From positions 1,302,001 to 1,366,000 of the forward strand of contig OY723242.1 of the NCBI GenBank assembly GCA_963210315.1: DNA of 64,000 nt, read 5' to 3'. Shown here piece after piece: positions 38,112 to 49,548 of this stretch. The position numbers were made by a program, and so were the translations under genes. Numbering within the stretch: the stretch's first letter is position 1; the number at the start of each line of letters is the position of its first letter. Source of the stretch: Rhynchopus euleeides (lineage: Eukaryota; Euglenozoa; Diplonemea; Diplonemida; Diplonemidae). A model generated the notes under the pieces. That model saw only the letters and a list, made by a program, of their open reading frames with translations. It was not told where the DNA came from and did no database searches.

Positions 38112-39192
38112 TGGGCGTTCATCTGGGTAGTGCAAAGGGATAAAGCCCAGAGGTTCCATACATGGCGAGGCTGTTCATAAGCATCGAAGATTCTTTTTGA
38201 GGAAAAAATACACTGCCCCTATGGCAGGAGGCAGACAAACGATCGCATATGCACCAAGCTGTGATGTGCCGCCAGACATATTGGAACACAAGAAGGAGGG
38301 GGCGAGGTGTTGGGCTGGCGGTGCCTCTGTAAAGGATGTTGTCACGGTAAGACGCCGATGGGCTACATTACATGGTAGAATGGGCGTCTAGGAAGAGTCG
38401 CAACGGCAGCCCCGCTCGCCCGGGGGGCGGCTGAGACATGGCGAAGAATCAGTTAATTTGTTCAAAAAAAACGGGCCCGCCCCTCTCAAGAAAAAAAACC
38501 CCCCCCAGTGTACCGTGGAACAATCAATTCTACATTCTACTCTTTACCCCCCCCCCCCCCAGTGTAAGGAGCAGAACGACATGGCTTGATAGAATTCTGA
38601 CAGAATCCGTTCAACGCCGTAGAATACGCCAAAACATATCGGCTTTCAGGGGCTGCCCCGACCCATGGATAGTGCCAAGGCACTGCCCTCTCCCACGCAT
38701 CACCTTTCACACACCCGCTTGCCACACACAGATCGTGTGCTGTTGTGCGCCGATCACACCCACTGTTGGGGCCATCCAGAAGGTGCTGTTGCATACGGTG
38801 CCACAAGGCACCCCAGGGTTTGCTGTCGCTGTGAGGCCCCTCCCTTTTGATTTATTCTCTTTTGCAATTTCCGTTCCTCTTTTTTTGTTGTGCCCAAAAA
38901 AAAGATAAGGCTGTTGTTTGTGAGCCAAATCCGCGAGATCTGGCACGCCTCAGAGAGTGCATTCCCCTCTCAATTGTAGGAGCGGTCTTCGGCAGGATAG
39001 TACGGTTGGCACAGGTCAAGCATGGAACCTAAAATCAGGTCGACACGATGCAATGCTACCGTGCGGACCAGAAGAACACGAGGCAATCGGCCCCACACTA
39101 CTGGGGAGGGTGTGGGTGTGTGTGTGTGGCTGGGAAGAGCCCTGTCAAGAACCGTTGGTCATTACCTTTATTCTCTGTTGTTTTTTACCCCA
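38112..39192. other. Intergenic, no supported gene
   Basis: It holds the motif ctactctttaccccccc at about 38537, also found at about 30849 and 31811. Short open frames lack family resemblance. Confidence 0.45.
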
Positions 39193-39300
39193 GGGGGTCT
39201 TCGCTAGCCGTTATCCTTCGTCAATCTCCGTCAGTTTTCAGCTAATTCAACAGGAAATTCACCAAAATGCACTGACGGTCACCCCGTAGCGAAGACCCCC
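39193..39300. mobile_element. Short MITE-like element (GGGGGTCTTCGCT ends), copy 1
   Basis: Inverted ends ggggtcttcgct and agcgaagacccc enclose about 80 bp containing cagttttcagctaattcaac. It matches 45558-45667; a diverged relative lies at 39595-39681. The right end runs into a long C tract, so the boundary is approximate. Confidence 0.65.
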
Positions 39301-39594
39301 CCCCCCCCCCCCCCCCAGTTTTTTTTAAATTATCTGCATCATCTGTCGCACACCTCCCCCCCACCTCCTCCTCTCTCTCCTCCGCCTAACAAGGACAGGT
39401 TGTGTGGCTGCTGCTCGTCGATACTTCTATCGTCCAGTGCAGCCCTGCTTTTTTGTCCACTTTTTGTCCTCACCAGCTCCCCCCCCCCCCCCCCGTTGCA
39501 TTGGCCTGCTGTCTGTGGGGCAATGCGTGTGCCCGCGAGCAGACAGCACGCTATGTGCATGGGGAGGGTCTTTGATTCTGAAATCAGCCAAAGA

Positions 39595-39681
39595 GGGTCT
39601 TCGCATTTTGGTGCATTTCCTAAGGAAACTCGGTGAAAGCTGACGAAGAACAACGAAGCATAACGACCAGCGAAGACCCCC
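39595..39681. mobile_element. Short MITE-like element, diverged copy 2
   Basis: The ends gggtcttcgc and gcgaagaccc are inverted. The inside is only loosely similar to the other two copies. Confidence 0.5.
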
Positions 39682-39713
39682 AAAAAATAAGTTGCCCCTC
39701 CCCCCCCCGCTTC

Positions 39714-39790
39714 ATCCCAACATTGCAAGAAGGTGCTGGGGGACTTGCTTTTCCATTCACTCTCGACGATCAACCCCCCCCCCCCACCCC
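39714..39790 (+). repeat. Dispersed repeat family B, 3' part, copy 2
   Basis: It reads aacattgcaagaaggtgctg … tctcgacgatcaac followed by a C tract, as at 29775-29905 and 47555-47690. Confidence 0.7.
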
Positions 39791-40775
39791 GCTTCACCCT
39801 TTACGTTACTACTGAATGCCGCTGCCCCTCCTCCTCCCCCTCCCCCTCCTCCTTTTCATTTTGAATGGCATTTGTTGTCCATTGCCCAAGCAAAAAAAAT
39901 CAATGGGACAGATCAAGCTTGCTTGTGATTGTCGACACCAAAAAAAAATCAAAGGCAAAAGAGGAAAAGAAAAGGCAGCGGGGTTTCTGTGAGAGGACAC
40001 ATTGCGACACAACACTCTCTTCGGTACATTTGACGGATTAACGGCGTGTGAGACTCGCTTGCGTTTCTCATTGTGCACGTCCCTGCCCTGTTCGTCTCAC
40101 GCGTTACAGGCTGTGGCTGTCGATGCTTGCTCCAACCAAACGCAGCCGGAGGAGGAAATCCTCTCGCTAAGGCCAAGTCTTCGACACAGTCCGGCGATTT
40201 TTCACCTTCAAAATTGGAGGAATTTCCGAAATACACCAAAGCACACAGTTTTCGGTACCGGAGCGAAGACCCTCGATCACTGATATATCCACTGGGCCTG
40301 GATCGGCTGCCCCTTATTATGCATGACTCTGCATCACACAGGCCCCCACCACCTCAGTGTGGCGATCAGAGCCTGCGTAACGAGCGGAGGGGTGTCGGCG
40401 CTGTGATCTGCTTTTTTTTAAACATGTTTTTCTCTACATAACAACACACACCCTCCCAGGCGGCGACTTCCTGATTTTTGGGCAGCTTTGGACATGGTGA
40501 ATGGGCAGCAACGTGTCTTTTTGAACTTGTCCTCCCCACCACCCCCTCCCACCCATCCCTTCACCCCCAGGATCAGAGATGGTTTCTGCCGCCCTCGTTT
40601 GTCTTCTTCTTCTTCCTCCTCCTCTTCTTCTTGCAGCCTTGCAGCCCCCCTCCCCCCCGCCCCCTTTTTCATAGCTGCGCGTGCATACTCTCCTTCACCC
40701 CCCCCCCCAACCTTGCCGTGTCTCAGATGCACAGTTGTCGCTTGGCAACGTTGTTCGTCTCATCATCCAGTGGAT
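39791..40775. other. Intergenic, no supported gene
   Basis: It contains CCT/CTT-rich microsatellite (about 39822-39860 and 40600-40640) and C runs. An agcgaagaccc end like that of the small MITEs occurs near 40262. Confidence 0.4.
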
Positions 40776-40860
40776 GCCTCCGCTCTGTGCCAAAGTGTGT
40801 CAGGGTTGCAGCCTATATTGTGAGGCGGCTCACTGTTCTGCACTTCAGGGCGAAGGCCCC
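40776..40860 (+). repeat. Dispersed repeat family F, copy 1
   Basis: It is about 85 bp, starting gcctccgctctgtgccaaag, with gcctatattgtgaggcggct in the middle and ending ggcgaaggcccc. Copies are at 43288-43372 and 49195-49279; minus-strand partial copies are at 53381-53424, 53491-53534 and in each receptor-array spacer. Confidence 0.8.
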
Positions 40861-41383
40861 CTGCAGGAGGAGTGTCCTCCCCCCAGACGATGCATCAGCC
40901 AGGTGTCTGATGCAAAGGCAGGCTATCAGGAACTGTTAGGCGAGGCCAAGGTGCATGCGGGTGTGCTCTGTATGAGCACAGCCTTGTGTGGGCGAACGGC
41001 GTGCATGTGTGCAGTGATATTTCTTGTCATCAGCAGGCCTACGTGTTGTATCCTGACACGAGGAAAAAATCGTTCGAAATCATCATACAAGATAGTCACG
41101 TGTCGTTGTGCCGATGCCTCAGGTCCCTGGCCCGACCACCCCTGTGGAAATCTCAGTCAGATTCAACGGGAGGCAGACTGTGCCGAAGTTCACTGGGTTC
41201 TGTTCGGTGTCTTTTTTGTGCACCAGATGTATTCAACTGTGTTTCCCATCAGTGCGCAAATGGACGGTGAGCAGGCCCAGCAGAGAGTGGGGGGTGGAGT
41301 GGGAAGTGGATCCAGGATATTCAGGGCTGCCGTTACGACATATGGAACAGAAAGAAATCCTCAAAAAAAAAATTAGTCGAGAT
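40861..41383. other. Intergenic, no supported gene
   Basis: Open frames of about 100 codons exist in two registers. None has a recognisable domain. Confidence 0.4.
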
Positions 41384-42031
41384 AATCTGGTCAGGGTAAA
41401 AGATAGGGTTCCGGGCTGCGCGCCGAAAACCGGGGGTAATCGGGGGTAAAATTTCGGCCATTTCCCCAAATGGAAGGGCTTTCCCTTCCCACAACACACC
41501 ACCCCACGCCACTCAACTGGGATGGGCAGGGTGGAGAGTCTGCAGGGGACTGACCTCGCCGCCGCTGCCAGGTCCGAGAGGAGCGCGCTCCTTCTTGTCG
41601 TCAACGCGAAGGAGCCAGTCGATGAGGAAGGCGTTCTTGAGAGCGTGGTGGTGTTGAAAGCACCGCAGGTTGCCCTTGCGGACTTGGTTCTGGACATGCA
41701 CAGGCCACAGGGGGGTCTGGGGGGCGGAGCCCCCCAGCCGCCGGAGGCCACGGTAGTGAACAGCTGATTCTGCTCCATAGTCGCACGCCGCATGTAGGCA
41801 ACGTGCACCTTGTGCTCAACAGGTTCATTGGGCGAACGCCTGGGGCAGGGCACTGTGCTCTTGGCCCCGGCCTCCTCTGGCCAAAAAGTACCCTGGAATA
41901 GTACCCGGACAGAATCTCAGAAAAATCCCGGTGAAAAAAAAAAGAGGCACCCCCGGTTTTTCGGGGCAAAATCTCGAAAACCGGGGCTAAGCCCCGTTTT
42001 TCATAACAGTATCTTAAACACTGAATCTGGT
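41384..42031. mobile_element. hAT-like non-autonomous element 2
   Basis: The body 41392-42023 (632 bp) is flanked by exact 8-bp duplications, aatctggt, at 41384-41391 and 42024-42031. Ends: CAGGGTAAAAGATAGGGTT on the left; right end reverse-complemented CAGTGTTTAAGATACTGTT. It contains one GC-palindrome cassette (about 41703-41763) and a ggggcttagcccc hairpin near the right end. Confidence 0.85.
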
Positions 42032-42078
42032 AATTGAGTCACGAACCAAAGAATCATAAACGAACCACTGTGTGTGCG

Positions 42079-43231
42079 TGTGTGGTTATAAAGTTTTAAG
42101 GCGGTGTCGCCCTGCACGGGCAGTAGCACCTCCCCTTCAGTATCGCACTCCCGAAGGATTCCCCAACACGACGTGACACCGGTTTCGACGCGTACTCTTC
42201 GTACCCCTCCCCCCGGCCGCGTCTCTTCAGCGAAGAACCGGGGATAATCGGACCAGGGCTAGCTAAACCCTGGTGGTGTCACGGGTGGGGTTGGAGAGGG
42301 AGAAAAGGAAGAAATGAAGTTGCGAAAAAGTCAAACACTGACACGTGAAATCAATAAAAAAGCGGTATATATCGCCCCCTTGCTGCGACAAAGACACTAA
42401 ATAGTCAGGCCGCTCCAAGAGTCTTGAGGGCTTGAAGGAAGAAACAGGTTGCTGATGAGTCTCAGGAGCAGGCACCTTTTGTCCGCCCACATGACCTTCG
42501 CCCGAAGGCGAACCTCGTCCAGCTTGGCTCGATCGCCACAGAAGGGGATCATTCTCCGCTGTGGTGAACGTCTTAAAAACCGAGGGTGCAGAGGTGGGGC
42601 AGCCCACTGGTGCGACAGCAGACCGCCCCCGGATAGCTATAACTAGTGCATAGGAAGAATACGACGGCACACGCAACAGATGCCGAAGGCACAACGGCGG
42701 GTCACTTTTAACCACCAGAGGAGTGGCACTCCCGAGGGGTGGGGTAGGGGGGAAGTCACAACACTTTCGAAGGAAGAAAAGGGGCAAATGGGATGTTTTG
42801 TGCAAGGTAGAAAGGAAGTCACAACATGAGGCAGGGGGGATTGCTCATCAGGCCTGGGGGAATAGAGGGTTTGTGTGTGGTTACAAAGTTTTAAGGCGGT
42901 GTCGCCCTGCACGGGCAGTAGCACCTCCCCTTCAGTATCGCACTCCCGAAGGATTCCCCAACACGACGTGACACCGGTTTCGACGCGTACTCTTCGTACC
43001 CCTCCCCCCGGCCGCGTCTCTTCAGCGAAGAACCGGGGATAATCGGACCAGGGCTAGCTAAACCCTGGTGGTGTCACGGGTGGGGTTGGAGAGGGAGAAA
43101 AAGGAAGAAATGAAGTTGCGAAAAAGTCAAACACTGACACGTGAAATCAATAAAAAGGGTGGTATATATCGCCCCCTTGCTGCGACGAAGACACTAAATA
43201 GTCAGGCCGCTTCAAGAGTCTTGAGGGCTTG
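42079..43231 (+). mobile_element. LTR-like miniature retroelement (TRIM-like), copy 2
   Basis: It is almost base-identical to 20426-21578, with terminal repeats at 42079-42434 and 42874-43231. Such high identity at 21.6 kb distance implies recent movement or segmental copying. Confidence 0.6.
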
Positions 43232-43287
43232 TGTGTGCGTGTGTGTGTCAGCCTCCACAGAGAGTTGCATCAAGAGCAAGCTTGGGG

Positions 43288-43372
43288 GCCTCCGCTCTGT
43301 GCCAAAGTGTGTCAGGGTTGCAGCCTATATTGTGAGGCGGCTCACTGTTCTGCACTTCAGGGCGAAGGCCCC
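43288..43372 (+). repeat. Dispersed repeat family F, copy 2
   Basis: Same 85-bp unit as 40776-40860. Confidence 0.8.
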
Positions 43373-44021
43373 CATTGCGTCCTATACATCAAACACAAAA
43401 ATGTTCACGTGTGTGAGTGCGGTGCGTGTGTAAACCACGGTGTCCTGCCGCCTGATTCAGCACACACAGAACGAGTGTCTTTGTCAGGTCAGGCGCAGAA
43501 CAGCAGCATGAGTGCCACCCAGGCCCCACGAGCCCATCATGCATGGGGGGCTTTTTGGCTGCTTTGTGGAGAGTCCCAGAAGCACCCTCATCCCCCACCC
43601 CCCCCACCCCCCCCCCCCCCCCCACCCCACCTTCCCACCCTTCTGTTTGGTAATGCCCGCCGCGCTGACACATCATCTCTCACACACGCACCACCGCCAT
43701 GCTCACCCAGGCCGACACCCCACACAGCTGCCCTGCCCGAGGCTGTTTGTGGTGTTGCCTCTGCACAGCCCCCCTCGCTGACGGAGGTGGCGGGTCGGGG
43801 GGTTGCGCCAGGCAGAGGCGGAGGTGGAGTGCTGGGGGGACGTTGAGGAGGCTGACATGGAACAGGTGTGCAGCTGGAGGCAGCGCTCGACATCTGGTTA
43901 GGGCCTTGATCTCTGCCACCCCCGCCCCAACCCCGCCCCGGCCCGACCCGCCCGTGCGGCACCCCTGCCGGCAGCGGTTGAGTGGGCGGCCACAGGACCT
44001 TCGTTGGGGGTTTGTGGTGCG
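43373..44021. other. Spacer and 5' flank of the SH3/Tudor-like gene
   Basis: It contains a C/CA-rich tract (about 43585-43630) and GC-rich sequence leading to the ATG at 44022. No independent gene is seen. Confidence 0.4.
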
Positions 44022-46856
44022 ATGGGCGATGCTGGCGTGTCCCGAAGCGATGCGGCTCCGCAGGTGAAGGTGCTGATGACAGCCGATGCGAAATGGATCG
44101 GGTTTGATTGCAGCAAACCGAGCCACATCCCGACGTCAGCGCTCGCGAGCTATGAGCTGCTGTGCAGCGTTATGTCGGATCTCCTCCTCTATATGCTGAA
44201 GCACGCGTATGTTTGGGTTATTTTCAGGTCTTTCGGTGAACGACGAAGTTCTGCAACAACGCCACACAACATACCATACCACGCACCACACCACACACCC
44301 CTTCATCAGGCCGACGAGCGCGAAGCAACCGACGTATTTTCTCCCGAAGAAAATACCCAGCCAACGATCTCTCACCTTCCGGCTGCCCCACGTATGTCCT
44401 GTCAGGTGTCATGTCAGGTGAATGTCAGGCGGATCGGGCCTGTCGCGTAACGAACCTGAGGGGAGAGCAAGGCGGCAGGCGCCCTCCCGACCTCCACCGC
44501 CACCACCTGGGTTTACGTTGGGATCGCAGCGGAGAGTGGCATCACACACCGCCTTTTCGGGTCGGTGGTTCACCTTGGCCACCGCCACCACCATCCTAGC
44601 TAACTTGTTAGAGCAACTCACAGAGTGCGACTTGGGGGGCATGATCATCACTGCTAACTTTTGTAAAGTGCACAGGCGCTCAATCACCAAGAAGACTCCA
44701 CTCACTGAGGTGAGGTTGGAAGGGACGGATACGAGATACCGCTACAACGCCCTTTATCAGGATCTTTCGTGTCCTTGTCCCGGCTCTTCAGCTCTCCGGT
44801 CCCCGCAACACCACCACCACCACCACCACCACCACCACACCCACAGGATCTGAGTGCAGCCGAGTTGCGGCACCGGAGCCCGCAGCTGCTGCCCATCCTC
44901 CTACACACACACGAGCAGCTGATTGCCAAAGAGCGGACCGAGATGCGGTTCGACATGCCAGACCTGACGGCGATGCCCGGCACACAGGGCGACGCATGCG
45001 GGGATGGCGAAGAGTATGAAGAGTACGAGGAGGGCGAGGAGGAGGAGGAGGAGGAGGAAGAGGGCGGTGCGCACACAGGCGCAGCCGTGGATGCGTGTGA
45101 CGGTGCTGAGGGGAGCACGGCTGAGGGGGGCGAGACAGCGGGGAGGGAGGACAGGGAGGGGGGCGCGTTCGAGCCGGAGCCGACTCCCTGCGGCACCGTC
45201 GATGGCGAGGACCCACCGCAAGAAACGGATGACATATCCCGACATTGCGGCGGGCGGCAGAAGGATGCAGAAGGTTCTGCGGGGCCCAGCTTACACAGCT
45301 CCAGCCCAATGGAGACGCTACGACGACTGCTACGAACGCCGGCAGCGCCCATGACGGGCGGGGTGGAGGGCGAAGATTGGACTGGCCCATGCTTGCGTAG
45401 CTATTCGCAACTCTCGGTATGCATTGCGCTGCGAGAGGCAGCAGGTGGGGGTGGGGGTGGGGGTGGGGATGGTCATGATGGCGATGCATTGGTATTCCAC
45501 ACCATCGCCCTGTTCGCAGGGGGTGGGGGGAGTGGGGGGAGTTATTTGCTTGTCTCAGGGGGTCTTCGCTGGTCGTCAATCCTTCGTCAATCTTCGTCAG
45601 TTTTCCAGCCAATTCAACTGGAAATGCACTAAAATGCACTGACGACCACCCCGTAGCGAAGACCCCCTCAACAAAAAAAATATCAGCCTGGAGCTGTTCT
45701 CCCGCAGTTGCTGGGGCAGGGCGTCTCCAATAAAGCGAAACGGAGTACGATTTTTGGAGTGGTGTTCTCGCGACCGACGAATTGCCCGCTTGGTTCCTTC
45801 TCTCCCCCCTTTCTGATTCCCAGCCGCATAGTGTAGTAACAGGAACCCCCCCCTCCTCCCCCACCACCACCACCACCACCACGCCTGCCACAGCGATACC
45901 TCCTGAACCCTGTGCAGTACCCCGCTGGCGCCTCGCTGAGGTGTGAGCCATCCGAGTCAGCCACAGCTTCGCGCACCCCCGAAGGGCGGAAGTGTATGGT
46001 CAAACCTGACGAGGCTGTGCTCGTTGTCGGCCTTCCCCGCGAAGGCTTCGTCCTGGTCGTCGTGGAGTCCGGCCTCAGGGGATACCTCAGGGCATCCTCA
46101 CTCGTGAAGGAGACGGGCACACCGCTCGTCGGGCCGTCGCAGCCGCCACGCCCAACGGTTTCGCCACCGCCGCGACGATACGAAGGGCACACCGCCCCCC
46201 TCGGGAGCAGGCCTGGGCGGCTCACCATTGCAGACGTGGAGATCGTGTGTGGCATGCTTCTGCAGCTGCGCCGAAGCTCAGGGGAGTGGGTGGAGGCAAC
46301 CGTGAAGCAGGTGGACTACGACCTGCGGACTATCCTTCTGGAATATCGGGGCGACCCGCAGAACCTCATGAACTACACAAAGAAACTGTCTTTCGACCAG
46401 GTCCTGTCGAAGTGTAAAGACCCCATGCGGCCCGAGATGCAGCGCCCCGCGCAGGCGTCCCGCCTGGTGTCCAACGGGACAGCCTCCTCAAGGAGGGAGA
46501 GGTCCGACCCCGATTCCGCACAGGGGCCTGCAGGGAAGCGGAGGCGGGGCGTGCAGCCCGCTGGGGAGGCGGGTGGGGGCTTTCCGGTCGGGATGCATCT
46601 GCTGGTGAAGCGGTCTGACAACACATGGTCTCAGGCGCGGGTGATCACTGTGTCTGAGAAGGACACGCGCGTGGAGATCATCGGGACGAACGTATCGAAA
46701 ACGATCCCCCACGCGAGTGCGTCGGAGTACCTCCGCAAGTCGGAGGTGGAAGTAATTGACGTGGAGGACGAAGTGGTGGTGCTCGGCCCTGAGGACGACG
46801 ATGAGATAAGCTTGGCTCCCTCAGACAGCTCCAGCTCCAGCTCCAGTGATATGTGA
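44022..46856 (+). CDS. Multi-exon gene: possible histone-fold start, acidic linker, SH3/Tudor-like C-terminus
   Basis: Function unknown. The two best exons are 44847-45416 (acceptor ccacccacag, donor tcg|GTATGC) and 45918-46856 (acceptor ccctgtgcag). Both junctions are phase 0 and the frames join. A preceding exon ending at 44709 (donor GAG|GTGAGG, phase 0) reads …LANLLEQLTECDLGG… to …KKTPLTE, and with the next exon (DLSAAELRHRSPQLLPIL) it loosely resembles a histone-fold helix-loop-helix of the CENP-S/TAF kind; this is weak. The 5' exon from ATG 44022 is plausible but its splice sites are unclear. The middle exon encodes a Glu-rich tract (EEYEEYEEGEEEEEEEEE). The last exon has an SH3-like segment (LRCEPSES…GLRGYLRASSLV), two further Tudor/SH3-like beta segments, an RKRR-type basic patch, and an acidic Ser-rich tail. 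A nuclear chromatin role is only a guess. Confidence 0.5.
45555..45670. mobile_element. Short MITE-like element in an intron, copy 3, tca duplication
   Basis: The body 45558-45667 (110 bp) has GGGGGTCTTCGCT inverted ends and a 3-bp tca duplication (45555-45557 and 45668-45670), compatible with a PIF/Harbinger-like MITE. It lies within the intron 45417-45917 and is followed by a family E fragment (45686-45756). Confidence 0.65.
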
Positions 46857-48241
46857 ATGGTGCAGCACCGGTGAGGATCATCAGGAGAAGGCTCGATTTT
46901 TTTTCTCGCACATTTTCTCGTCACATGACGTTTCACACTGAAAGGGATCTGCTGTGAGGTCGGGTGGGAGGGACGCACCCACGAAGGGGGGGGGGGGCAG
47001 GGGGCGGTGGTGGTGGTGGTGGGTGGGGTTACGTGGGTGTGTGAATCAGCAGCGCAGCGTTAACACACGGCAAGCTTCAAAGCAAGGCCTGCCTGTCCCG
47101 TGTCTCGGCCCATTCAATATTAGAGAAGCTACGTCTGTGTTCTGGCAACAAACGTGCCGTTGGTTTCCATGTGTGTAGAAGCGTCAACGCATCAACAAAC
47201 AAAATACAGGCTAAGAGCGGTTGCTGCTGAATGGTGAAGTGATTTTTTGTTGTGTGTGCGGCAAATAAAGCGTTGCCCGAAGACAGCTTTCAAGAGGTGG
47301 TGGGTGGTGGCGCAGCAGGTACAAAGTATCTGCGTGACGGGGAGCATGCCCTCGCTTAGAAGTGCAGAGCCTTGAGGAAAAGCGATCTGCCCACAACACT
47401 GGCTGTAAAGTGGCACAGTGAAGCACAGAGCGAAGTCCCCCACGATGAAATAAATAACGCCCCCCTCCCCCCCTTTGTGCATGTCGTGTGCTGCCTGCCC
47501 CGCTGGTTGCTGGTGGCCGGTGAGCCGGGAAAATTGCCCCCACCCCACCCCCTTCCATTGCGCATTGATCCGCATTGTACAGCATACCTGGTGTGGGTGA
47601 CGACAAAAAGTACAACATTGCAAGAAGAGGTGCAGGGAGACCTTGCTTTTTTCCATTCCCTCTCGACAATCAAACCCCCCGCACCCCCCTCCAAAAAAAT
47701 GCACGGCATCAACAGTCATGTGATACTCGCGGTATCGCAACCACGCCCTCAAAAGCCAACCACTCTGTGGGAATCCTTTCTTTGTGAAGCACATATCCAG
47801 CCCTTCGTCAAGTCAGTTCCGTGGTTAGTTTGTCTGTTTGTGGTGCGCCGTCACAGAGTTTGGCCTACAGGGGGTCTTTGGTTTGCCTTCAGACAGGTGT
47901 CGCCCAGAACAGGAGGAGAGGACGCGTGTGTGTGTTGATGCTTCCGCTCGTGGGGGGTGGGGGGGGTGGCGACGTGTCTTTACAGTGCTTCGAACCGTGC
48001 TCTGCGCACCTAGTGTTCCGGAATTGAAAAAAAAGCCGTGGCACGCAGCATGCATCACGCACCAGAGTGCGTGACCCGCACCACGAAGGGTCCCCCGCCC
48101 CGCCCCGCCCCGCCCCCCCCCCCCTCCAACAGTCGCGGGATTCGCGGGCGTTGGGGTTTTGCGGAACAATTCAAACGCATCAAACGAAGCAGACAGCAGG
48201 GGAGAGAACTGAAGTGAGCCACATTTATGACTTTCTTGTGT
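46857..48241. other. Intergenic; family B repeat at about 47555-47690
   Basis: It includes G/GGT microsatellite (46986-47030), the family B copy ending ctctcgacaatcaaac plus C tract, and a second gaagcgtcaacgcatca string near 47178. No gene is supported. Confidence 0.5.
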
Positions 48242-48933
48242 GGTGGGCGCAGGCCGTTCGCTATCGTCCACGGATCCCGTGTGGGGTGGACGAAGTTTTA
48301 TTTGGGATTTTGGGATTTTGGGATTTTTTTTTAACACAGGGAGGCGCCCCTCGGGGGCGCTTCGCGCCCCCGAGGGAGGTACACATTGGCTACCTGTCCT
48401 TGAGAGGGCAGATTACTGCACTTCTGGCAAGGCTGTTAGTACCTCCGGAGGCACTAATAGCCTTGCTGATGAGCGAAACGCCCGTGGATTGGCAGGGACC
48501 GCTGTGCCACACAGTTCGGCTGCCAGGGGGGTCTGGGGGGCGGAGCCCCCCAGCCGCCGGAGGCCACGGTAGTGAACATCTGTTCATTGCGGATGGACAG
48601 CTTCATGCAACTTGAAAGGACTTGGGTACCAGACATACGCCACAGGGGGGTCTGGGCGGAGCAATACATCGTACTTTGGGGAAGGTCGTTGTGGTCTCCT
48701 TCTGACACTTCCTTCCTCGAGCATTCCCCATACCCTGAGCCTCGTGATCCCGTGGGCTCTTTCACCACCCACCCCCCTTCGGTGGGTGGGGGCCGAGCCC
48801 AGAATTTTTTTATCCCAACTTCGTCCCCTTGGGCGAAGTTGTTGGGCGAAGTTGGGACGAAGTAAATCTGAAGATTTATTTTTTTAGCGAAGTTGGGCCC
48901 AACTTCGCCCCGAGCGAACGGCCTGGGTGGGCG
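48242..48933. mobile_element. hAT-like non-autonomous element 4
   Basis: The body 48250-48925 (676 bp) has 13-bp inverted ends, CAGGCCGTTCGCT, and exact 8-bp duplications, ggtgggcg, at 48242-48249 and 48926-48933. It contains a perfect hairpin CCCTCGGGGGCGC/ttc/GCGCCCCCGAGGG (about 48347-48375), a second hairpin gcaaggctgttagt/actaatagccttgc (about 48429-48468), and a GC-palindrome cassette (about 48525-48583). Confidence 0.87.
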
Positions 48934-49548
48934 GGGCGGTTGCGGGGATGACGGGGGTGCAGCTGCCGTGGGTAGATTTTCAGCGTTAGATGGAACTGGC
49001 TGTATGCTCTGCACTGCTAAAGGTGGGGAGGGGGGGAGGGGGGGGGGGGTGGGACGGGGGGGGGAGGGGTGGTGGTGGAAAGTTACTGGGCTGCAGCTGC
49101 AGAATGCCTTGCAGCATGGACACATGTGCTGCAGCACGTTATCAGGGCCTTTTGCCTTGCTCCCGGCATCCTTTTGGACAACTCCCATTGGGGGCCTCCG
49201 CCCTGTGCCAAAGTGTGTCAGGGTTGCAGCCTATATTGCGAGGCGGCTCACTGTTCTGCACTTCAGAGCGAAGGTCCTCAATGTCCAAGCCACGCATTGT
49301 CTTGGCTTGGGAGCTCAGCAGCATCCACCTGTCGCGCTTCCACACGTCGGTCACTTCGATACCGGAAAGAAGCCCGTTGGTCACCCGAGCCCGACTGGCA
49401 CCGCAGGGAGGGGGGTGTGGGGTGCATGGGGCGAGTGTGGGGCTTCGGTCCAAAGAGTGCAGGTTATATCAATGTCTCCCCCTCCACCCGTCCCCCCTTC
49501 CCCCCTCCACCCTTCTCTCTTCCTCACAAGGAGTCGGCACAGTGCCGT
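48934..49548. other. 5' flank of the first receptor gene with family F copy
   Basis: Family F copy 3 is at 49195-49279. From about 49370 (agaagcccgttggtcacccg) the sequence matches the 5' flanks of the other receptor genes, so the duplicated unit includes about 180 bp upstream. The frame open upstream of 49549 crosses the repeat and is not accepted as coding. Confidence 0.6.

Noticed and set aside
44207-44227. A 21-nt intron, GTATGT…TTTCAG, in the first exon of the SH3/Tudor-like gene
   Set aside because: It is too short for normal spliceosomal introns and its removal does not change the frame, so sequence alone gives no support.
49069-49548. 160-residue upstream extension of the first receptor
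   Set aside because: It crosses a family F repeat and is absent from the other copies.
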